Notes under the pieces: generated by a model
What the model was told of the DNA's origin: nothing
Seen by the model: the letters and a program-made list of their open reading frames with translations, nothing else
Database searches by the model: none
Shown: positions 42,769 through 49,060 of the stretch, piece by piece
Position numbering within the stretch: position 1 is the stretch's first letter
Layout: every line of letters begins with the position of its first letter
Assembly (NCBI GenBank): GCA_903921365.1
Contig: CAIXPS010000088.1
Location: forward strand, 1 to 49,060
DNA length: 49,060 nt
Direction of reading: 5' to 3'
Source of the DNA: an uncultured bacterium
GTDB lineage: Bacteria > Chloroflexota > Anaerolineae > J036 > Brachytrichaceae
Position numbers and translations under genes: made by a program

Positions 42769-43806
42769 ATGAACAGCAAAGAACGCGTCTTGACTGCTTT
42801 TGAACATCGCGAGCCGGATCGTGTGCCGCTCTGGTATGGGGCGTCCGATGCGTTGACGGCGCACCTCATGCGCGACTGCCAGGCGCCTGATGAGGAAGCG
42901 CTGATGCAGCGATTGCACATCGATTTCCGCCGCGTGCACGCGCGGTATGTCGGACCGAACTTTGGCATGAAAACCTACTGGGGCGTCGAACGGGGTGGGG
43001 CGCACTATGGACAACCGCTGTCGCACCCGCTGGCGGGCGTCGAGACTGCTGAAGAGGTGGAGGCGTATGCGGGCTGGCCGTCGCCCGACTGGTTCGACTT
43101 CAGCCATCTGCGTAAGCAATGCGAGCAGTGGCGCGACTATGCCATTATCGGCGGGCCGTGGGTGGTGGTGTTCACTGACGCGACCGAACTCGTTGGCATG
43201 TCCGAGTTCTTCATGAAAATGCACACGCATCCCGAAGTGATGCACGCCGTGATGAACAAGGTGAGTGATTTCTACCATGAGATGGCGGTGCGTTTCTTCG
43301 AGGCCGCCGGCGACCTGCTCGATATTTTCTTCTTTGGCGACGACATGGGCACCCAGCAGTCAATGATCATCTCGCTCCCGCACTGGCGCGAGTACTGCAA
43401 ACCGCATATCAGCCGCTTCCTGCAACTGGGCAGTCAAGCCGGGCTGAAGACGATGTTCCATTCGTGTGGCGCGGTTCGCAAGATGATCCCGGATCTGGTC
43501 GAGTTAGGGCTGGATGCGCTAAATCCGATCCAGGTGCGCGCCAAAGGCATGGATCTGCGTGAGTTGAAGGCGGAGTTCGGCGCAAAGATAACCTTCCATG
43601 GCGGGTTTGACCATCAACAGGTGCTGCCCTTTGGGAGCGTGGAGGATGTCCGCACTGAGGTGCATCGCGTGGTAGACACGATGGCCCCCGGAGGCGGGTA
43701 CTGTCTGGCGCCGAGCCACGACTTGATGCTCGACGAGTTCCCCGTTGAGAACGTGATCACAATGTATGACGAGACGTTCAGCTATGGACGATATTCTCAA
43801 GCTTGA
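42769..43806 (+). CDS. UroD-family zinc-type methyltransferase-like protein (3)
   Basis: 345 residues of the UroD barrel, with MFHSCGAVRKMI as the zinc motif. The C-terminal segment GGGYCLAPSHDL supplies the third Cys of the His-x-Cys-(x)n-Cys set of MtaA, MtbA and CmuA, which the other two UroD-like proteins of this window lack. FFGDDMGTQQSMII and ALNPIQVRAKGMDL are subgroup segments. It could therefore be the one with a complete zinc site. AGGAG lies seven bases before the ATG. It overlaps the GyrI-like gene by 23 bases. Without a corrinoid protein nearby, the methyl acceptor remains open. Confidence 0.8.
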   Translation: MNSKERVLTAFEHREPDRVPLWYGASDALTAHLMRDCQAPDEEALMQRLHIDFRRVHARYVGPNFGMKTYWGVERGGAHYGQPLSHPLAGVETAEEVEAYAGWPSPDWFDFSHLRKQCEQWRDYAIIGGPWVVVFTDATELVGMSEFFMKMHTHPEVMHAVMNKVSDFYHEMAVRFFEAAGDLLDIFFFGDDMGTQQSMIISLPHWREYCKPHISRFLQLGSQAGLKTMFHSCGAVRKMIPDLVELGLDALNPIQVRAKGMDLRELKAEFGAKITFHGGFDHQQVLPFGSVEDVRTEVHRVVDTMAPGGGYCLAPSHDLMLDEFPVENVITMYDETFSYGRYSQA

Positions 43807-44404
43807 TCTGAAACGCAAGTACAGGCATTTGTATAACCCGACGCCGAAAGCCGTGACGCTGATTGAGGCGCCGGCGTTCAACTTCCTGATGGTGGATGGC
43901 GCGGGCGACCCGAATACTGCGCCCGAATATGAGGCCGCCGTGAACGCGCTCTATAGCGTGGCCTACACGCTCAAGTTCATGATCAAGAAGAGCGACAAAC
44001 CCATTGATTACAGCGTCATGGCGCTCGAAGGGCTGTGGTGGAGCGACGACATGTCGTCATTTGTCGTGGCGCGCAAGGACGACTGGAAGTGGACGATGAT
44101 GATCCTGCAACCTGAGTGTGTCACGCCCGAATGGGTGAATCGCGCGGTCGCCGAAGCAGCGCGCAAGCGCGATCTGGCAGCGCTTCCAAAGTTGCGCTTT
44201 GAAGCCTTTCAGGAGGGGCTGTGCGCCCAGATCATGCACATTGGGCCGTATGCGGACGAGGGGCCGACGATTGCGACTGTGCATGCATTCATCAGCGCGA
44301 ATGGCTACCGTCCTAACGGCAAGCACCACGAGATCTACCTGAGCGACCCGCGCAAGACCGCGCCGGCGCGGATGAAGACGATCATTCGTCAGCCGATTGC
44401 ATGA
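43784..44404 (+). CDS. GyrI-like small-molecule-binding domain protein
   Basis: 206 residues. It starts inside the end of the UroD-like gene (23-base overlap), so it is translationally coupled. The sequence begins MDDILKLDLKRKYRHLYNPT and then PAFNFLMVDGAGDPNTAPEY, the usual opening of stand-alone GyrI-like (SHS2-fold) proteins. Middle: YSVMALEGLWWSDDM; end: MHIGPYADEGPTIATVHAFI and HHEIYLSDPRKTAPARMKTI, where the Glu and Tyr contact ligand in relatives. The group covers drug-binding domains of transcription regulators and, in some cases, small hydrolases. It has no DNA-binding helix, so it is not a regulator by itself. Position implies a link to the methyltransferase. Confidence 0.8.
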   Translation: MDDILKLDLKRKYRHLYNPTPKAVTLIEAPAFNFLMVDGAGDPNTAPEYEAAVNALYSVAYTLKFMIKKSDKPIDYSVMALEGLWWSDDMSSFVVARKDDWKWTMMILQPECVTPEWVNRAVAEAARKRDLAALPKLRFEAFQEGLCAQIMHIGPYADEGPTIATVHAFISANGYRPNGKHHEIYLSDPRKTAPARMKTIIRQPIA

Positions 44405-44472
44405 GCATTGACCATGAATAGCCGGACACTCCGACGTATCTTCCGCATGACTGATCAGGTCATGATGAGCCT

Positions 44473-44505
44473 GAGAGATTAGTGATTGGAGATTGGAGAT
44501 TGAAA
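44473..44505. repeat. GAGATTR repeat before the zinc dehydrogenase
   Basis: GAGATTAGTGATT, then GGAGATTGGAGATTG, lies just before the ATG of the dehydrogenase, the sixth stretch of this purine-rich type in the window. It covers the place where a ribosome site is expected; GGAGATTG may serve as one. Confidence 0.6.
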
Positions 44506-44512
44506 TAACACC

Positions 44513-45484
44513 ATGAAGGCAATTGTTAATACTGCGGCGCATACGCTGGAGATGTTGGAGTACCCGCTGCCTGAGCCGGGCGTGGGTCAGGTGCGCATAC
44601 GGACGGGCGCGTGCGGCATCTGCGCCACCGATATCGAGATGATCGATGGCTGGACCCGCACTGGCTATCCCGCGACGCCTGGGCATGAGTGGGCCGGGCA
44701 AATCGATGCGGTGGGGGCAGGTGTGGATGCTGCGTTGCTGCGCCGGCGTTGTGTGGCGGAGAATGTGCTGGCTGATGGCGGTGAGGTGGGGTTCGAGCAC
44801 CCGGGCGGGTACGGGCAGTGCCTGCTGACAGAGGCCGCCAACATACAGGCGCTCCCGGATAACTTCCCGTTCGCCACGGCGGCAATGATCGAACCGCTGG
44901 CTGTGTGCGTCCGCGCGATGAACCGGCTCGGACAGGCGTCTTCCTCTGCGCTCGTGTTTGGCGACGGGCCGATCGGTCTATTGATGACGGCTCTGCTGTC
45001 ACGCGCCGGGGTGCGAGACATCGCCGTGGTGGGCGGGCGCGAGGCGCGCCTGCAGGTGGCGCGCTCGTTTGGCGCGGGGCAGACGTTGAACTATCACAAC
45101 TTCGATGGCGATATGGCCGCGTCCATCCGTAACCGCACACAACAGGCGTTTCCAATCATCATCGAGGCGACTGGAAATCCAACTGCCTTGCGCGCGGGTA
45201 TGGATATCGTCGCGCGCGAAGGCAAGTGCCTGATGATCGGCGATTATGGCTTGAGCCACGCGGATTTCTTGTGGAACAGCATCCTGTTGAAGGAGATCAC
45301 GCTGCTGGGAACCAACGCGAGCGCGGGCGCCTGGCCGGAAGCCGTCAGGCTGGCGGTGAGCGGTGAGATTCCACTGGCGAGACTGGTCACCCACCGCGTC
45401 CCCGCGACGCGTTTCATGGATGGCATGGCGATCACGCGCAGCCGCAAAGAGGATGTGATCAAGGTAGTTCTGGATTGGGAATGA
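44513..45484 (+). CDS. Zinc-dependent alcohol dehydrogenase-like (MDR) without the structural zinc loop
   Basis: 323 residues, medium-chain dehydrogenase fold with a GroES-like N-terminus and Rossmann C-terminus. The catalytic zinc set is Cys37 (GACGICATD), His58 and Glu59 (PGHEWAG) and Glu near 142 (MIEPLAV). The four-Cys structural zinc loop usual after residue 90 is missing: the segment reads RRRCVAENVLADGGEVGF, then HPGGYGQC. NAD(P) binding is LVFGDGPIGLLMTALLSRAG. The substrate could be a sugar alcohol or a threonine-type alcohol; it is not fixed by sequence. The stop codon overlaps the ATG of the histidine kinase by four bases (ATGA), an odd pairing. Confidence 0.85.
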   Translation: MKAIVNTAAHTLEMLEYPLPEPGVGQVRIRTGACGICATDIEMIDGWTRTGYPATPGHEWAGQIDAVGAGVDAALLRRRCVAENVLADGGEVGFEHPGGYGQCLLTEAANIQALPDNFPFATAAMIEPLAVCVRAMNRLGQASSSALVFGDGPIGLLMTALLSRAGVRDIAVVGGREARLQVARSFGAGQTLNYHNFDGDMAASIRNRTQQAFPIIIEATGNPTALRAGMDIVAREGKCLMIGDYGLSHADFLWNSILLKEITLLGTNASAGAWPEAVRLAVSGEIPLARLVTHRVPATRFMDGMAITRSRKEDVIKVVLDWE

Positions 45485-46977
45485 ACCTTCGAGAGCGTTA
45501 TCGGATTCTGTATTGGCGCTACCTCGCGCGGGTGGCTGCGCGGAGCGTGCTGGCCGTATTGCTTGTCGCGGTAATGGCGACGCCGATGATCCTGCTCGAA
45601 GGCAGCCTGACGTATTCAACCGTTGCGCTGTTGTTCCTTGTGCCAGTGGGGATGGCAGCTATTCTGCTTGGGCTTGCTCCAGGCATCATTGGGGCGATTA
45701 CGGCCTTCCTGGCGCTTAATTACTTCTTTACCCAACCTCGATTTACCCTGACTGTGGCGCGCACACAGGACCTGCTGGCGCTGGCGGTGTTTCTGGTTGT
45801 GGCCGTGTCTATCAGCCAGTTGGTGGGCCGCACCCAGGCCAGCCTCGACGAGGCGCGATCCCGCGAACGCGATGTCATTCACCTATACGAACTGATGTCG
45901 ACGCTGGCCGGACATCGCAACCAGGACGCGGTGGCGCGCACGGCGACCAGTCGAATCCATGATGTTTTTCGGCCAACCGCGCTCGAAGTTGTAATACAAC
46001 CGGATTCACGCGCGAAGCCGCAGGTGTTCAGGGCGCCTGAAGGATTCAAAATAGTGGATCAGCCGCCCGATGAGGTCATTGCGTTAATGACGCCGCGCGG
46101 GCTGCTGGGTGAGTTGCACCTATGGCATAGCCGCATCCAGACGCCAGCGGAAGAACGCCTGCTGAATACATTCGCGAGCCAGATTGCGCTCGCATTGGAA
46201 CGAGTGATCCTGGCGCAGACCGAGACGCGCGCCAAGGTGCTTGAGGAAAGCGACCAGCTCAAGTCTGCACTGCTGTCATCGGTATCGCATGAACTCCGCA
46301 CACCGCTCGCGACGATCAAGGCGGCAGCGACCAGCTTGCGCAGCGGCAACGTGAGTTGGAATTCTGCTGCGCGCGTTGAGTTGATTGTCGCGATTGACGA
46401 AGAGTCAGATCACCTGAACCGGCTGGTGGGCAACCTGCTCGATATGTCGCGGATCGAGTCTGGCGCGATGAAGCCACAACGCCAATGGAACATTCTGGCC
46501 GATATCCTTGAAGGGACGATCTCGCGCATGCGACATGCGATAGAGCATCATCGCATTGAGGTGGACATCTCGGACGATCTGCCGCTGACGCCGGTTGACC
46601 ATATGCAGATCGACCAGGTTTTCACCAATCTGATCAGCAATGCGCTCAAGTATGCGCCGCCTGGCACAACCGTGCGGTTCAGCGCGCGGGTGCAGGAGCC
46701 CGATTTGCTGCTGGTAGAAGAGTATAACGAGGGCCCGCAAATTCCGGAGGAGCACCTCGACCGCATCTTCGATAAGTTCTATCGCGTCACCGCGGCCGAC
46801 AGAGTGTCTGGCACCGGCTTGGGTTTGTCCATCTGTAAGGGGATCATTGAGGCGCATGGCGGGCGCATCTGGGCTGTAAACAAACCCAATGGCCTGTCTT
46901 TCTTCTTCACGCTGCCGTTGACGTTGGATGGCCGGCATGTGCCACTGCTTCCGGCGGAGACCGAAACTGCAGAGTAA
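45481..46977 (+). CDS. KdpD-like sensor histidine kinase lacking the N-terminal KdpD domain
   Basis: 498 residues: an N-terminal DUF4118 block of four membrane helices (about 20-115), a GAF-like segment (about 130-245), then the kinase core. Phospho-His270 is in SSVSHELRTPLATI and the N-box is NLISNALKYAP. The G1 box is unusual: YNEGPQIPEE stands where D-x-G-x-G-I is expected, with Asn for Asp and Gln for the second Gly. The G2 region SGTGLGLSICKGIIEAHGG is intact. E. coli KdpD (about 890 residues) has a further KdpD/Usp front half that is absent here. No kdpFABC pump genes are in the window, so the sensed signal may differ. The KdpE-like regulator follows 17 bases later. Confidence 0.85.
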   Translation: MNLRERYRILYWRYLARVAARSVLAVLLVAVMATPMILLEGSLTYSTVALLFLVPVGMAAILLGLAPGIIGAITAFLALNYFFTQPRFTLTVARTQDLLALAVFLVVAVSISQLVGRTQASLDEARSRERDVIHLYELMSTLAGHRNQDAVARTATSRIHDVFRPTALEVVIQPDSRAKPQVFRAPEGFKIVDQPPDEVIALMTPRGLLGELHLWHSRIQTPAEERLLNTFASQIALALERVILAQTETRAKVLEESDQLKSALLSSVSHELRTPLATIKAAATSLRSGNVSWNSAARVELIVAIDEESDHLNRLVGNLLDMSRIESGAMKPQRQWNILADILEGTISRMRHAIEHHRIEVDISDDLPLTPVDHMQIDQVFTNLISNALKYAPPGTTVRFSARVQEPDLLLVEEYNEGPQIPEEHLDRIFDKFYRVTAADRVSGTGLGLSICKGIIEAHGGRIWAVNKPNGLSFFFTLPLTLDGRHVPLLPAETETAE

Positions 46978-46994
46978 TATTGGGGTGAACCGTC

Positions 46995-47696
46995 ATGAGC
47001 ACACAACCACACATTCTCGTCGTTGACGACGAACCGCAGATATTACGCGCGCTGCGCGCGATACTGACGGAGAAAAACTTTACCGTGACCACGGCCAGCC
47101 GAGGCGAAGAGGCGCTGACACTCGCAGCGGCCAATCCCCCGGACGTGATCATTCTTGACCTGGGTCTGCCGGATATTGATGGGTACGAGGTGTGCGCCCA
47201 ATTGCGCGCGTGGACACAGGCGCCGATTATCGTGCTGTCGGTGCGCGACAGCGAGCGAGACAAGGTAAGAGCGCTCGATAAGGGCGCCGACGATTACCTC
47301 ACCAAACCTTTTGGAATTGAGGAACTTCTGGCGCGAGTGCGCGTGGCGCTCAAGCATTCAGTGCGGTTACATGGCAGCAAAGAGGTTGTGATCAGCGCGG
47401 GCAAGTTAGTGATCGATCTCGCGCGACACGTGGTCACACGAGACGGCCTCGATGTCAAGCTCACTGCGACGGAGTTCAAGTTGCTTGCATACATGGCCAG
47501 TAACGCGGGTCGCGTATTGACTCACCAGACGATCTTGAGCAATGTGTGGGGGCCTGCCGAGGTCGATCAGGTCGAGTATCTGAGGGTATATATGCGCCAG
47601 TTGCGTAAAAAACTCGAAGATAATCCTCGTGAACCCAAACACCTGATTACCGAACCCGCGGTAGGTTACCGCTTTATTATTGACCCCGGTTTTTAA
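46995..47696 (+). CDS. KdpE-like OmpR-family response regulator
   Basis: 233 residues. The receiver domain has Asp11-Asp12 (VVDDEPQILRALR), the phospho-acceptor Asp55 (VIILDLGLPD), Thr/Ser at LSVRDS and Lys104 (YLTKPF). The C-terminal winged helix spans about 135-230, with LTATEFKLLAYMASNAGRVL and RVYMRQLRKKLEDNP as recognition region. IRNEAR-type order and the close position make it the partner of the histidine kinase. It would bind DNA as a dimer after phosphorylation. Candidate targets include its own operon and the 378-bp region downstream. A hairpin about 200 bases after the stop may end the transcript. Confidence 0.92.
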   Translation: MSTQPHILVVDDEPQILRALRAILTEKNFTVTTASRGEEALTLAAANPPDVIILDLGLPDIDGYEVCAQLRAWTQAPIIVLSVRDSERDKVRALDKGADDYLTKPFGIEELLARVRVALKHSVRLHGSKEVVISAGKLVIDLARHVVTRDGLDVKLTATEFKLLAYMASNAGRVLTHQTILSNVWGPAEVDQVEYLRVYMRQLRKKLEDNPREPKHLITEPAVGYRFIIDPGF

Positions 47697-47892
47697 CGAT
47701 CTCTTTATAGGATTGATCCGCGTCAGCACTGGCGCCTTAATACGCAGGCCTTAAGCTGAAAACTGTAGATGAAACACATCGACTACAGCAATCGGCACAA
47801 TTATGGCGCAGCGTAAGGGCATTGAATACAACGTTGGAGCACCTGATCTTCTGTCCGTGGGGACGCGCACAGTTTGACGATTTGAAAAACGC

Positions 47893-47918
47893 AAAACATC
47901 CACGACTATGGATGTTTT
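47893..47918 (+). terminator. Probable terminator hairpin of the two-component operon
   Basis: AAAACATCC (47893-47901) pairs with GGATGTTTT (47910-47918) around an 8-base loop, a 9-bp stem whose right arm ends in four T. It lies 197 bases after the response-regulator stop and is near-symmetric, so it could act on either strand. Confidence 0.55.
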
Positions 47919-47961
47919 ATGTTTCTCACTATGTGTCACGTTGCATTCCTTATTTCTTTTT

Positions 47962-47989
47962 TTATCTCACTGTGATAAGGTTATACAAT
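47962..47989 (+). promoter_or_regulatory. Possible operator and -10 box for the last gene
   Basis: TTATCTCACTGTGATAA (47962-47978) is an imperfect palindrome, symmetric at 14 of 17 positions. It lies just before TACAAT (47984-47989), a good -10-like box. The usual -35 place falls on the left half of the palindrome, so a bound protein would block or activate that promoter. Confidence 0.4.
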
Positions 47990-48035
47990 TAATTGATGTA
48001 ATATTTGGGATGACGCATGTCATTTCCTCGACCAT

Positions 48036-48061
48036 GCTGTCGGCACGAGTCTGCCGACGGC
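48036..48061 (+). promoter_or_regulatory. 10-bp leader hairpin before the last gene
   Basis: GCTGTCGGCA (48036-48045) pairs with TGCCGACGGC (48052-48061) around the six-base loop CGAGTC, with one T-G pair. It ends 13 bases before the ATG and is followed by TTTACTTTG. No purine-rich ribosome site is visible between the stem and the ATG, so the hairpin may affect translation or attenuate the transcript. Confidence 0.5.
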
Positions 48062-48074
48062 TTTACTTTGAACC

Positions 48075-49060
48075 ATGAGCGAAAAATCACAATCAGCGCC
48101 ACAGAGTGCTGCTTCTGCAAAACAAGCGCGGATCATTGAATCCTCGACCAGTCATCTACGCGTCGAATACGAACGCCTACATCAGCTACTTGATGCACAG
48201 CCAGTATTGACGCAGCGTTTTCTTGAGGGTCAGGCGCGCGCGCTGGCGGATGCTCTCATCCAGAAACAACCGCAGGTGCGCTTTACGCTGCCCGATACCG
48301 TCGTCGTGGAGAAGGGCACAGCGGCGGTGCGTGTTCCGACTGAGAGCCGCGAGCAACTGGCTGGCGGTCTGATAGACCGATTGACACGCTCGGATATCGG
48401 GCTTGCGTTGCGCCAGCGCCTGTCCGAGCTCGATCAGTCCAGTAACAAAGCCATTTGCGCAGCGGCAGGGTTGATACGCCATATTACCGCGATGTACATG
48501 GTGCACAGCATGCTGCCGTCTGGCCGGTCGGTGATGTATGTCCCCGATGAGGGTGAGGAAATCCCGACGATACCTGTCGGAAAGCAGTCCGAAACTCAAT
48601 CAGCGATTACGGCGGCATCCGATGCGATTGCGGAAGAGGGGCAGTCGGAAGGCAACCGCGGCGAACTGCTTGTGCCGTTCGTTCCTGCGGCGCGCCGGTT
48701 CTACTTGCCACAGTGGGTAGCCTTTGACGATGACAGTCATCTGTTAGTGAACTCCACCAGTGAAGCCGAGGCGCAGATTGCCTCGATGCAACGCTTCCTG
48801 GGAGTGCTGCATGCGGCGGTCTCGCTGGCGCCCTATGTGGTGGCAGATGAGGAATATCAAGCCAAACGTTATGGCATGCTCGGGCAGTTAGTCAATCAGG
48901 GCCGCGCACTGGCGCGTTACGAAACTGCCGAAATCATTGAGACCATCAGACAACGCGCAACCTCACAGGACCTGAATCGTGGATTGAGCTTGAGCCTGCC
49001 GTTTTTTGACGACCAGGTGCTTCGCATGAAGATACACAATTTTGAGGTTATTCCTGCGGG
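48075..49060 (+). CDS. Unrecognised protein, cut by window end
   Basis: At least 328 residues are readable, starting MSEKSQSAPQSAASAKQ, with the end outside the window. The first 20 residues are polar. Residues about 30-75 are helical (LRVEYERLHQLLDAQPVLTQ). Then come strands and helices with FTLPDTVVVEKGTAAVRVPT, CAAAGLIRHITAMYMVHSML, LLVPFVPAARRFYLPQW and LGVLHAAVSLAPYVVADEEY. No catalytic motif, membrane helix or signal peptide is seen. I do not recognise the family. It stands downstream of the two-component pair with its own leader region, so it may be a separately controlled unit. The ATG is supported by reading-frame statistics only; there is no clear ribosome site. Confidence 0.5.
   Translation, partial: MSEKSQSAPQSAASAKQARIIESSTSHLRVEYERLHQLLDAQPVLTQRFLEGQARALADALIQKQPQVRFTLPDTVVVEKGTAAVRVPTESREQLAGGLIDRLTRSDIGLALRQRLSELDQSSNKAICAAAGLIRHITAMYMVHSMLPSGRSVMYVPDEGEEIPTIPVGKQSETQSAITAASDAIAEEGQSEGNRGELLVPFVPAARRFYLPQWVAFDDDSHLLVNSTSEAEAQIASMQRFLGVLHAAVSLAPYVVADEEYQAKRYGMLGQLVNQGRALARYETAEIIETIRQRATSQDLNRGLSLSLPFFDDQVLRMKIHNFEVIPA

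Larger units (their letters stand above)
47697..48074. other. 378-bp AT-rich control region
   Basis: No ORF that I can support lies here. Visible elements: a hairpin at 47893-47918, a T-rich tract at 47950-47965, an imperfect palindrome at 47962-47978, a TACAAT -10-like box at 47984, and a second hairpin at 48036-48061 just before the next gene. The stretch is markedly AT-richer than the neighbouring coding DNA. Confidence 0.6.

Noticed and set aside
44405-47696. Full potassium-uptake kdp operon
   Set aside because: Only kinase and regulator relatives are present; no kdpF, kdpA, kdpB or kdpC is found and the kinase front half is missing.
48186-48599. 137-codon minus-strand frame
   Set aside because: It is antisense to the long plus-strand gene at 48075, which has the better protein character; the Arg/His-rich translation is typical of a shadow.

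Overview
The window looks like chromosomal DNA from a Chloroflexota bacterium of the Anaerolineae type. This is inferred from its GC-rich coding sequence, a lipoprotein lytic transglycosylase with a Thr-Pro linker, an A2-type aa3 oxidase operon, several zinc-motif UroD-family methyltransferases among glycosidases, and conflict-type modules (effector-associated domain, formylglycine-generating-enzyme fold). No marker gene such as 16S rRNA is present, so the assignment is not proven. No phage, integrase, transposase or CRISPR array is seen. The only RNA gene is a tRNA-Gly.

Positions 1-7063 are accessory in character. They hold the end of a FluC fluoride channel; a 730-residue orphan whose N-terminus carries the LQRTIGNRAV-type motif of proteins linked to contractile injection systems and toxins; a restriction-fold-like protein coupled to an EamA transporter; a tandem 59-bp repeat; a broken formylglycine-generating-enzyme-like gene; a free-standing protein with a C-terminal effector-associated-domain-like segment; and an AAA ATPase with ATP-binding cassette motifs. 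The last three may be what remains of, or a compact version of, a defence island.

Positions 7140-20880 are mostly housekeeping: a UroD-type methyltransferase, truncated haemoglobin, MFS exporter, an unrecognised 491-residue protein, a helical protein, aldo/keto reductase, TPR-lytic transglycosylase, ilvE, leuB, tRNA-Gly, typA and a zinc-ribbon/Coa1-like membrane protein. Purine-rich GAGATTR repeats sit in several gene junctions here.

Positions 20893-30901 hold a minus-strand operon (GH38 alpha-mannosidase, mtnA, alpha/beta hydrolase, GT-C glycosyltransferase, then the tail of a decayed relative). It diverges from a second GH38 mannosidase; the shared 148-bp region contains a palindrome that may be an operator.

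Positions 31054-35960 form a cytochrome c oxidase operon: ctaC, ctaD, ctaB, a 38-residue membrane ORF, a subunit-4-like gene, ctaE and a FixH/YtkA-like anchor protein. It runs almost without a gap into a plus-strand glycan and one-carbon cluster at 36013-44404: GH106-like, UroD-like, GH127, double-hotdog thioesterase, SAM methyltransferase, UroD-like and GyrI-like genes. The working idea is import-side degradation of plant or algal glycans carrying mannose, rhamnose and arabinofuranose, with methyl groups handled by zinc methyltransferases; no corrinoid protein is seen.

Positions 44513-49060 hold a zinc-dependent dehydrogenase overlapping a shortened KdpD-like histidine kinase, its KdpE-like regulator, a 378-bp AT-rich control region, and an unrecognised gene cut by the window end.
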